DNA from: Tetracentron sinense | Taxonomy: Eukaryota > Streptophyta > Magnoliopsida > Trochodendrales > Trochodendraceae | Reading direction: 5' to 3' | Assembly: GCA_015143295.1 (NCBI GenBank) | Contig: CM026554.1 | Coordinates: 51,458,627 to 51,522,626, forward strand | DNA length: 64,000 bases | Shown: one piece after another, positions 22,214-34,200 of the stretch | How the letters are laid out: each line of letters opens with the position of its first letter | Position numbering within the stretch: position 1 is the stretch's first letter | The notes under the pieces: generated by a model | Database searches by the model: none | What the model saw: only the letters and a program-made list of their open reading frames with translations | What the model was told of the DNA's origin: nothing | Position numbers and translations under genes: made by a program

Positions 22214-25200
22214 CCTGATTACCAATCAACAAAAAGCTACCTATAATCATATTTACCAAGTTAGAGTTTGGGAACTATTCGGCTAAAGGGAAAATTCAGG
22301 AAAAATTTGTAAAAATGTCGGTCAATAGATGAAGAAATTACAAATAAGATTGTTAGTTATTAAAACTTGTTATATATTCAATTATTTTTCAAAAAAGTTG
22401 TGAATAATTATCATTTCATTCACAAAATTCGCAAATTTTTTGAAAAGGCGCAATATTTTCAAAAAGTTATTATTACTTCGTGAATTAATTGTTCAAAGAA
22501 AAATTCGCAACTTTTTGAAAAAAATTTGGAGAACTTTGTGACTATTCCTATAATATTATAAAATAAATAGTTCGATAAATTAATTTTTGAAAAAAAGTAC
22601 TCACCTAATCTGTGGATCAGAAAAAGATATATACAAAATTTATAAATATCAAGATATAACCAGTGTAGTCAAAATGTCGCCTAGGCAATGCCTAGGCCAT
22701 CGCCTCGCCAAGACCCTTATCGCATAGATTATGATCTAGGCAGGCACTTATTAATTTTTATATACTCTTATATAATATAAAGAAAATGAATAAATTTTGG
22801 TCGCCTAGGGAACCCCCTATCGCCCAGGCGTCGCCTGGACGCTTTGACTACACTGGATATAACCTCGATATTGCCTAAATTAGTGTAATGTATAATAAAA
22901 ATATTTTTGATGAAAGTTTAAATTAAAAATTAGAAAATATTTTTTTTCCTGAAAAATAAGAATAAACCAACCAAGTTGTAGATCAGATGCATTTGATTAA
23001 TGTATAAAATTCGGTCGTTGGTGACTTGGTGTTTGACTTATTGAGTGCCAAAGTTTGTTACCTACTTGGGGTTTCTGTGTGGTATGTGTTCTCTGTGTCA
23101 AGTAACTTGCGCTCAATCTATTATAAAAGGAGAAGGGTCTGTTCCCCTATGGGTATTCCAAGTTGTGATGAAATTTCTAAAATTGGCGGCTTTGCCTCTT
23201 CTAATAGAAGATCAATTCTTCTCCTAATCTTCTAGTGGCTACATTAGTAGCTGAAAAGTAGTTTTTCTTTGCTGCGCCCCCCACGCGCGGCAATTGATTG
23301 TTTCAGTAACCTCATTTTCTTGTTGTAGGAGTTAAAGTAAACTAAATGGAGTGTTCTGTGGCTTTTGATTCTCCTTCAGGTGTTCACAACTTGTGGGGAA
23401 ATCACAGAAATACGTTTAATGAAGGATCAAAGTGGCAACTCAAAGGTCTAGGCTTTATTTTTTTTACTTTACCCCTGGACTTAGATGTTTGAATTTATGC
23501 TTCTGCATTTTCTTTTGTTGCCTTTTGACCATTTGGGTTTCTCTACATTGTTACAGGGATATTGCTTTGTACGTTTTTCATTGAAAGAAGCTGCTTTAAA
23601 AGCTGTAAAAGAAAAATCTGGATTAATGGTAAAAAAAAATACTTCATAGATCAGGCATATGTTGTCAAATCTTTTTCATTTTGTTTGTAAATATAATGTG
23701 TAAATTTTAAATTGGTGTTATCCAGTGAGATTTATGACTATTACAGTGCAAAATATGTTGGATTTGTTGCTAAAGGAGATACATAGCTTCGTTTACCGTC
23801 GCTAAAGTAACTAGGTTAGTGTTTAAGACATAAGAGACCTTACTCCGACTTCTTCCTTTTTTATTTTTTGTGATGAAAATTCTGAAACCAAATGCTCAGG
23901 GGGCAAAGTGTGATGTAGTACTCCCATTTTTTTTTGGAAGGTTAGTACTCCCATTTATGTCTTCAAATATTTGAGACTTGTGTTCTTCAGGTGGAGACTC
24001 GTAATTGGTGAAACCTTGGACTATACCAAAATCCAGGGTTTTATATATTTGCAAAAAATGCAATATATTGGCCGACATATCTCGTTGTCGCAGATGAGGG
24101 ACACGTCTATCTCTCATATTAATCCTCTTACAGATCATCTCCAATATATCGCAAAAAAATTAGAATATATATTGCATAATCTTGCAAGCCAGTATAAAAT
24201 TGAAATACCTTTGACTCCTTGCCTTGAAAGCAGTGTTACTTAGGCACTTCAGTTTCACCAAATTTTGCCGTGCCGACACTCCATGGCACAACACGACACG
24301 ACACTCCTTGGTACGTGCTATACCATGTCATAGTGACATCAACATTATGATTAGGCACAAGGTGCTTCAAATATGTTGTGTAATTTTAAAATACAATTGG
24401 AAGGAACTTATTGTTAAGTTGTGATACTTTTTTGGATACATAGACAAAATTTTACTAGGAGAGCAGTGGAAACAACGATCAATACAGATGTCTCTCTCTT
24501 GTTGCTCATTTCTACTCCCTATATGAGTATTTTTTATAACTTAGGTGTATACATTTAAAAAAAAAAAAGGGGAATGGTGATCCCCCTCTTTTTATTATTA
24601 TTGTTATTTAAAAATTTTGGGTCATAAATATATATATATATATATCTATTTAATCATTTTTTAAAATGTGTACGTCCGTGCCGCCGTATTGGGATTTTCA
24701 GAGTTTGTCGTGCCGAACACCCCTAGACACCTGGACACTTGGCACCCATATCAGGTGCCTAGGTAATACTGCTTGAAAGCCATCATTTTTTTTATACTTT
24801 TGAAGTCTATCGTATTTACTCCTCCCTAGAGGAATAGAAGCACACATAATGCGCCTCTCCCCTTGCTATAGCAGCGGCAATCCCAATAAAAGTGGTAGTA
24901 GCATCTATCTCAAATGTTGCATTATCTCGATAAGAAAATGAGCTTTATAGAATAACACTTACTATATGTCGATCATTAGGACATGTTGACCAACATGTGA
25001 GATAGGTTGGAATATCTTTTGCTTCCTTGGGTTTTCACCAACGTTTTGCCAAATTTACTTGGATTTGGATTGTTAAACTGCAAACCAAAATAAATCTGGT
25101 GAGAACATCAGGTAGAAATTGATTTTTTTTAAAAAAATTAGGTAGAATGCTTGGGATGAGATATTTTTTCGGGAAGAAAAAGCGATAAAGGTATATTTTT

Positions 25201-28200
25201 CAAGTCGTTAGTTCTTATGCTTAATAGCAGGCCAATTAAATTCAATTTAGGTATGTTGTGTATAATTTTTTGTCGATCTATCGATTGATCGGAAAAGTTT
25301 TATTTTTTGATAAAATATTTTTTTATTAGAGATTCGGGTATAGGCTGAGAGATTCACATTGATGGTTTGTTTCACATTGTCACACGGATATGGGTTCTCC
25401 AACAATGGCACACAGTCTTGGGCGTCAAACTCCTAGGGCCAAAGTATGGATATGGGTATGATTCAGGATATGTTCGTGCTCAAGGTCGGGTCCAGGGGTA
25501 TGTATATTGTTCTTATGGTTATTTTCTAGGTGCGAGCCATATGCTTAGGCTATAGAGGTGAATAGTCTTAGGTGGTGGTGACATTGATGTCTCAATACCC
25601 ATAATGTCCACTGGTGGGCTAATGTAGTTTGGAGAGGACAAGTAATATTGTTATATTCGTGTATGCAAAATGGTACCATCGTCTCAAGAGTTAAATAAAG
25701 TACTATAGTCATGTAAAGAACCTTTGTTATCAGCCTTTTGTTATGGATAGAGACGACAAATTCGAGACTCCGCACAATTTTATGTGGATCTTATTGTAGA
25801 TTGGTTTATAATAGAGTCCTTATGTGGTTCACTATTATTTTATGTTATTTTTATTCTTTTGCAATTATTGTATGTGTGGAACAATGTATTAACAATATAT
25901 AATATCAAATTCTTATACATCATCGTCAACAAGTTTCTTTGCCCTCTTATGTCTATTGTTGTTCTTGTTTTTTTGTATAACTGAAATTTTCCTTTTTTCC
26001 CTAGTTTCCCAAAGTTTCTCTTGAATGGTGAAAAATCTCTCATTTCAAAATTTTCTTGCGTTACATCCCGCAATCTATCCCATTTTCAAGCTGCGATATA
26101 TCCTCTGATTTTGACATTTAAAAACTTGCCAAATGCATCAACAACCATTCTACACGTGCATCTGTTTCCTTCGTTATTGTGTTGCATATAGCTATCTCAT
26201 CCTCATAAAGCTTGATATTATGTGAAAAATGTAATAAAAAATAAAACTTATTTTTACTTAACAAGCTTTGCTTAGGATTTGTCTTCACAAAATATATTTT
26301 GTCTGGGGTTTTTTGCAGCTGGGCCATCTCCCCTCACTTTCTCCAAATTATGCTCTTTATTTTTTGTGTGACATTTTTGTCTTATGATGCTTTATTTCTA
26401 ATGTTTCATCTATATTTTCAATAATTTTGAATATGGTTAAATTTGTATATATTAAATAATAAAATAAATTTTGGTCACCTTGGCATCATGTAAGTAATGC
26501 CTAGGCATCACCTAGATTCTTTGACTACATTGCATTTTATGATAGACTTGATAGACTTGCCTCTACTCTAGCTCCTCGGAGTCATTGATCATTACTTACA
26601 TTTTTGCAATCCTAAAGTTTGACTTCCAGTTGATCTGGTATCGAAAAGTTACCATTATATTTTATGAACGAAGAAATATGCGTAGGTGAGATTCTGATGG
26701 AGAAGGTATACATATTTATTGGTTAAAATAATTGGTTTAAAACATATCTGACCTAGATGTGGACTTCACAAGCAGTGCTCGGTCTTTTATTGTTGAACCT
26801 CTTAAGACATAGGAATCTCCTGGTCTATGGTTGGTGCTATCTTTGGCAATGGGGAGGTATTGCCTCAGAGTATTAGACTTTGAGATATTCCAATAGGGTG
26901 AGGAACGAGCACTCCCAATTGTTATTTGTGGCATCACGTTGTTTAGATTGGTCTTGGTTCGTAAAAGTCTCTGTTGTGGTGCAATTGTGGAAGTCTGGAC
27001 ATACTCCCCTCGGTGTGATTTTTCTGTTGAATATTGTATAATATATTATACCACTTTTGGGTATACTATACCTTTGAGATTATAGATTATGATAGTATTA
27101 TTGGTCTATTGTACTTAGTTATTGAGTATGTAAGACAATGGATTAGGGAGAGTAAATAACTCTCTCTTCTTTCCCAATCTTATCCTTCTCCAAACCCTAA
27201 CTCTCTCAAAACCTAAATCTAGCCATCTTAGTAAACCAACTTGGTGTTAGATCCACCAAATCCACCAAGGAGGTCACTGGCAAAAGTTTGAGCTCACCAC
27301 AGCCTTGTTGACGTCAACGTCAGCATCCGTACAGGTACTATAGCAGCCCTAATGGATGTTGATTCCATGTGATGGATCATCATTTTTAGAATATTATGGT
27401 GATTTTTTGGAGCTTGGAAATGAGTTTTTCAGAATTTTTATGAATAATTTCGGAAAAAATTCAGTTGGAAAGATCCGCTTCGTTCGATCTATGTGGGATC
27501 TTTTGTGGAGCTTGGTTGGTATGTTTAGGTCCGTATGGAAATTTTGGAGCTTATGGAAGTGGTCTCATGTCGATTGGATAAAGATCGAAGCTTGTGTGGA
27601 GTTTTTTCTCCCCCATATATTCCGTGAACAGTGTTTTTGGAGGGTTTTTTGGCTTATTTTTTTATACAAACTGATTCCAATGCTGTTGTTTGAAGTTGAT
27701 ATTGTGTGTTGAGTTGTTGGAATGTGACCTAAGTATTTGAGGAGGTGTTTATGACTTCGTGGAGAATATTGTATGGTATATTACACCTTTGGGTATACTA
27801 TACCTTTGGGATTATAGACTATGATAGTATTATTGGTCTATTGTACTTAATTATTGAGTATATAAGACAATGGATTAGGTAAATAACTCTCTTCTTTCCC
27901 AATGTTCTCCTTCTCCAAACCCTAACTCTCTCAAACCCTAAATCTAGCCATCTTAGTAAACCAACTTGGTATTAGATCCACCAAGGAGGTCACCGACAAA
28001 AGTTTGAGCTCACCACAGCCTTGCTGACGTCAGCATGGTGTCATGTCGACGTCAGCATCCGTACAGGTACTATAGCAGCCCTAATGGATGTTGATGCCAT
28101 GTGATAGATCATCATTTTTAGAATATTATGGTGATTTTTTGGAGCTTGGAAATGGGTTTTTCAGAATTTTTTTGAATAATTTCGGAAAAAATTTAGTTGG

Positions 28201-31200
28201 AAAGATCCGCTTCGTTCGATCTATGTGAGATCTTTTGTGGAGCTTGGTTGGTATGTTTAGGTCTGTATGAAAATTTCGGAGCTTATGGAAGTGGTCTCAT
28301 GTCGATTGGATAAAGATTGAAGCTTGTGTGAAGTTTTTTCTCCCCCATATATTCCGTGAACAGTGTTTTTAGGGTTTTTTTGGCTTATTGTTTTATACAA
28401 ACTGATTCCAATGCTGTTGTTTGGAGTTGATATTGTGTGTTGAGTTGTTGGAATGTGGCTTAAGTATTTGAGGAGGTGTTTATGACTTCGTGGAGTGTCG
28501 GTTGGGTTGTGTAACCCTTGTTTGTAGTCGTTTGGTGGTTCATGGAGACCCGAAGTGTTGTGATTAGGTCTGATTTGTGCAAATCTGTTTCTTGTGAAGC
28601 ATAATATAAGATTCTGAGGTTACTCAAACCCCTAGTATTCCCGTGAGCAATGTTGAACCCTTGAACCTAGGGCATGGAGATGCCCCAAACCTTCAGATTA
28701 CTACCGTCAAGCTGAATAGAAGTAATTTTCTTGCATGGTCACATTTGGCTAAGCTTTACGTGAAGGGAAAAGGGAAAATGGGCTACTTGAGAGGTGCTAC
28801 TCCTATGCCTGACTGTTCTAGTTCATCGTTTGCGAAGTGGGATGCAGAGAATGCCACCATCATGTCTTGGCTCCAACATTCCATGCAACCGGACATTAGC
28901 ATTAGCTACTTGTTCTTCTCCACTGCTAAAGAGATTTGGGATTTAGTCACTCAGACATACTCAGAGGTGGGTGACACAATTAGAGCTTATGAACTACGCG
29001 AGGACATTTCTCAGTTAAGACAGGGTGATACACCATTGTCCATGTAGAGACCTGAATCTTTTTCATGCCTTTAATACAAGTATTATAGGTATAATAGTCT
29101 TTGTGATGTTTTAATGCGTATGTATTTATGTCTAATTGGTGTGGTGTAATCAAAGTTGTAAAGAGAGGGATGCCTTAACATACCCTCAACTTTAGGAAGC
29201 TCTAGTTTTGTCACCGCTTATCGGAATCGAGTGATTCTTGAACCATTAGAAAGGTATTGGAACCCTCTTCGAGGTTCATGTTTAATGTTTTCCCAGATTT
29301 TTAGTCTAAACTAAGTCAAAAGTAAGTTTTCTAATGTTTTGTCTGCTGAAATATCAGACCAATCAGCTTTAGAGTCCATTTAGACCATTAGAAACTCAAA
29401 ATTAGGTTTTGTCTATTAGAGACAAAATTGTTCCCCTTTGAATGACGAGTCCAACGCAAGTTGAATTGTCAAAATCCGATAAGTGAGTCAAAAGTTATGG
29501 TCAAAATATCAAAACGGAGAAAAAATCAGTCGGAATCCCGTGGGGGGGGGGCTGCAATGTGCGATCGATCGCATTCAGGCGAGTTTTGGAGTTTGCTTTC
29601 GAGTCAAAGTGCGGTCTATTGTACCATAGGTGCGATCGATCACACTCGTGCCTAGTTTTTTTTTAAACTGCGGGTTTTTTTTTGGTTTTAAACCCTTGAG
29701 ACTATAAATTGGGGTCTTATTTCGAGGTTTTAGAGTATCCTAATCATTTCTAACCTAATTTAGCAAAAGAAGAGAGAGAACCTAAGGTTTTAAGAGGGTT
29801 TTAGCTTAGAGAAGAAGGGTTTTGCTTAGAGAGGAAGAGGATTAGCTTGGAGATCTTTCCCAAAGCCTTCTTGAGCGATTTGGATCCAAAGGAAGGATCT
29901 CTAAGGTCGATATCCCTTCTAACTCAACCCTATTAAGATGTTTTGTATGCTTCGATAAGATTATTTATGGATTATCAAGAGATTTACATAATTATTGATG
30001 AATTAAAGAATTGAAATGTGATTTGAGATTGATATCTTCACTCATCTAACTTTTATATTATTAGGATTATTGATTTATCATGATGAATGAGTATGAATTT
30101 GCATGTTAATTAAGGATATAGATGGATTTGTATGCTAGAAGCTTAAATTGAATTATAGATTATGCCTATGGATTATAGATGTATGAAAATGATGGTGAAT
30201 TGGCTAAAATGGAGAAGGGATGGGTTATGAAGGTGTGGATTAGTGTGAGGTTTGGAAGGGATGAATGTGGTTTATGAATGAGTAGTGTTATGGTTTGGGA
30301 ATGTGAAAATGGGAAGGGTATTGTATACATAATTAATGCATTGTATGTGTTTGTTGAAATGCCTAAGAACACTAAGTATGGAAAGTGCTGATATTGAAAG
30401 ACTTGTATGAGTATAATAAGATATGCTATGATGAATTATGCTTAGGAATGATCTTTGATATGTTAGCATGAATATGCCAAGATATGAAGTATGTTTTGAT
30501 AAATTTATGCTTATTCAAGTTGCATGGTGATTGATATTCGGGTAGGCCAATGCTTAGAGGAAGTCCTCTATGTCGGGAATTCTTTAACTAGGGAGATGTA
30601 ACTTAGCAGAGTTTCTTGACGGAAGATGAAATTTAAGTGATGACCGAATTCGGATGTTAATCACGACACGCAAGCACAAGTGCACATGTGTGGTAGTTTA
30701 AAACTCTCACGGTTATACGGACATTGCATGGACACGGACATTGCACGGATACTGGATACTGAATTATAGGGACAAGTACAAGTATAAGGACTCTGAACAC
30801 TGAATTACAACTACAAGGACTTTGAACACTGAAATACAAGCAAGGTTTGAAATATCGAAAATATCGGCGATATATCGCCAATATATTTCGGTATCGGTGG
30901 AGACCGATGCATCTATATGCTGTCGCCAAAAATTTACACTGTGTCGGGAGATATCGCCAATATCTCTCGATATTGGGCAAAACCCTTGATTCCAAGTTTG
31001 ATTTAGAAAAAAAAAAAGGGGGTTTAGAAGCTTAGAGAAAAAATAAGGAAGAAGGAAGAAGGAAGAAGGAAGAAGAGGTGGTCATGGTACATACCTATGC
31101 CGATTGCCATTGCCGTAGCCTTCGCCGTCACCGGTTATTCCTCTCCCCTCTTCCTTTTGGAGCTCTGCTCCTTTCGTTTTTGTTCTTTGGGTTTGATCAG

Positions 31201-34200
31201 AAATGATCGGATCCTTATGTTTTAAACCCTTAAAAGGGTTATGCTAATTTACTCCCTTTTTAAAACCTTAAAAGATAATGCTAATGTCACTCCTGTTGTA
31301 AACCCTTAAAAGGGTAATACTAATGTCACTCCAAAAGTCTCATTTTTTTTAACAAATCAATGTTAGATGCTTTACTCCTAAGGGTTAGTTAATCTTAACC
31401 ATAGTTAAAGCGAGTTAAAAGGGACATGTTAATTTAAAAAAAAAAATCAAGGTTAGATGCTTTAATTCTAAGGGTTAGTGAACCTTAATCACGATTAAAA
31501 GGAAATACAACACATTAAATTATTTATTTATTTTTTTCTAAAACCCAAGGTTAGATATTTTAACCCTAAGAGTGAGTGAATCTTAACCACAATTAAAGAG
31601 GTTAAAAAGGGACATGTTAATCTTTTCTAATTTTTTTTCTAAAAGCCAATGTTAGATGCTTAAGATTCACTAACACATTTAACCTTGGTTTTTAGAATTT
31701 TTGAAAAAAAAATTATCGTGTTCCCTTTTAACTCCCTTTAACTATGGTTAAAATTTTTTAAATGTTTTTATTCTAAAATGTGGATTAACATCTATTTTAA
31801 CATTTCATGATTTTCACTGCAAAATTTCATATTTTGCCCTATTTTTTGCCATTTTTTTTCCAAAAATCACGGATAAACGATATATCTTCCGATATATCTT
31901 TTTTCCGTGGCTCGACATGTCGAGCGGTATCAACATTTAGAACCTTGGATACAAGTACAAGGATAAGGACACCACATGATTTTTACAAGGACCTTGAAAT
32001 TTAAGTAGCTTCGGTATTCGTTGATGCTCTCCATGGATAAGATTTCAAGTCTTGGATAATTATCATGGACATTTAGGATTTAAGAGCTCTAGGGGCTTAC
32101 GCTTCTGTCGATGCACCTCCATGGATCTAAATACAAAGACCTCGTTAACTATTTTTATGGGAAAATAAGCATGCATTGCATTCATGGTACGAGTTCAAGA
32201 GTTACAAGTCCAAGAGTCACGAGTTCAAGAGTCACACAAGTCAAATTAAGTCATAATGTTCACATGTTTCCGCACTCTGATTATATTCATGTTATATTAA
32301 ACTGCTATTGATTTTATAATGTTACATGATTTGGATATTGGATATATACATGTGCTATTGTTGGTTAGTTTGAATATTCGCTGAGTATTCAATGCTCAGT
32401 CGACCTGTTATTGTCGTACAGGTTTAGCGCAGGATCAAGCAGCAACTCCTTGGGTGGAAGAGGAGTTCCTTGAAGAAGGAGAAGTAGGTGAGCTTCCAGA
32501 GGAGGGAGCCATGGATTTTGAGAGTTATCCATGCTAGTAGATCGTAGTTTATTCTTTGAGTTGTTTTGTTTTAGACTTATGTTATTCCAGGATGTTGCTT
32601 AGATTGTTTACCGTTATTTGATGACTTTATTCTACCTGATCATGGTGGGTTATGTGGACTTATTCCAGTTGTTGAGGATGGTTTGGATTCTATATATCGA
32701 AAGAAATTTTATAGTTACTATTTTGGGAGAATTTATCTTTTCGTTTGTCTTATTGCTATGAAGATTAAGTAAGGATAGGTAATGTGGAGGACCCAAAGTT
32801 CCATTATGACCAAGATGGGGTTTTGGGGTCGTTATAGTCCACGTACTATTCTACTCTTCGGTGGTTATGGGAAGAGTTGGACCATTATCATTCCTTTACT
32901 GCAAAGTGCAGATTGTGCAGTGCGGATGTTGTAGCTCACGGGAATTTCATTGAGGAAGGACGAGTGTTTGAGCTGTTGGCAGGAGTAAACCCTGAGTATG
33001 AGCAAGTTCGAGTTCAGATTTTGAGTAAAGAGTCAGTAACTAGTACCTGCTCTCACAGAGGTGTATGCATACTTACTTAGAGAGGAGCGTCACCGTAGTG
33101 CTATGCTTGAGCATCCTCCCTAGGAGAGATATGCCCTCTCATCCATATCTCAAGGGGGCAGAGGCCGTGGTCATGGACTCGTGGAGGTGGTCATTTTGGT
33201 GCTCCTGGAGATGATCGTGACAAGTTGAGGTGTGAGCACTGTGGTCGTACACATCATACTAAAGAAACATGTTGGGATCTTCATGGTCGCCCATAGCCGC
33301 GGGGTTCATCAGGAGGTGGCCGTGGGAGGGGACGTTCAAGTGATAGAGGCAGCTCCAGTGCTCATTCAGTTGTTTCTACTTGTGATGCGCCTACATTTAC
33401 CACAACACCACCTTCAGACATGGGTTTTTTGCGTGCAGAGATGGAGCATCTCAGGCGTATTATGGCTTAGTTAGAGCCTTCCTCTACCTCGACACCCTCA
33501 TTTGTTTATACAGGTACTTCAATCTCCGCCCTCAGTGCCTCCATCTCCACACCTAGTCGCTCTTGGATCATTGATTCGGGAACGTCAGATCATATGACTG
33601 GTATGTCTTTTTTTTTTGTCTTACCTTATCTGCTCTGGTAGAGACAAGGTTAAAATTGCTGATGACACGTTTTCTTCCTTTGCTGGTAAAGGTCATATTC
33701 ATGTTACTATGCCTTTGTCCTCTATTCTTCATGTTCCTAATTTCACTCTAAATCTCCTTTCGGTTAGTTACATTACTAAATCTTTGAATTGTAGTGTTAC
33801 CTTTTTCCCTCCTACTGTGTTTTCTAGGACTTGGAAACGAGGAGGACGATTGGTACGGTTTATGAGGAGGGAGGACTGTATTTGCTGGACCCTTTACCTC
33901 GTGTTGCATCACCTATCCAGCAAATCTCATCTGGAGTTCGGAGTATCACTACTTAGGAGGAGTTGTTATAGTGGCATCGTCCACTTGGCCACCCTTCTTT
34001 TTTGCTCATTTGACGTTTATTTCCTCAGTTGTTTCTTTCTAGTTCTGTTAGTTCATTTCAATGTGAAACTTGTAAATTGGCAAAGCATTGTAGAACCTCT
34101 TACTCTTCTCATGGTAATAGATGCAATTCCTCGTTTGTTGTTGTTCACTATGATGTTTGGCGTCCTTCCCTAGTTGCTTCTTTATCTAGTTTTTGTTACT

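Noticed and set aside
27356-27712. 118-codon open frame
   Set aside because: It lies in the untranslated leader of the copia element, is duplicated there in broken form and has no domain similarity.
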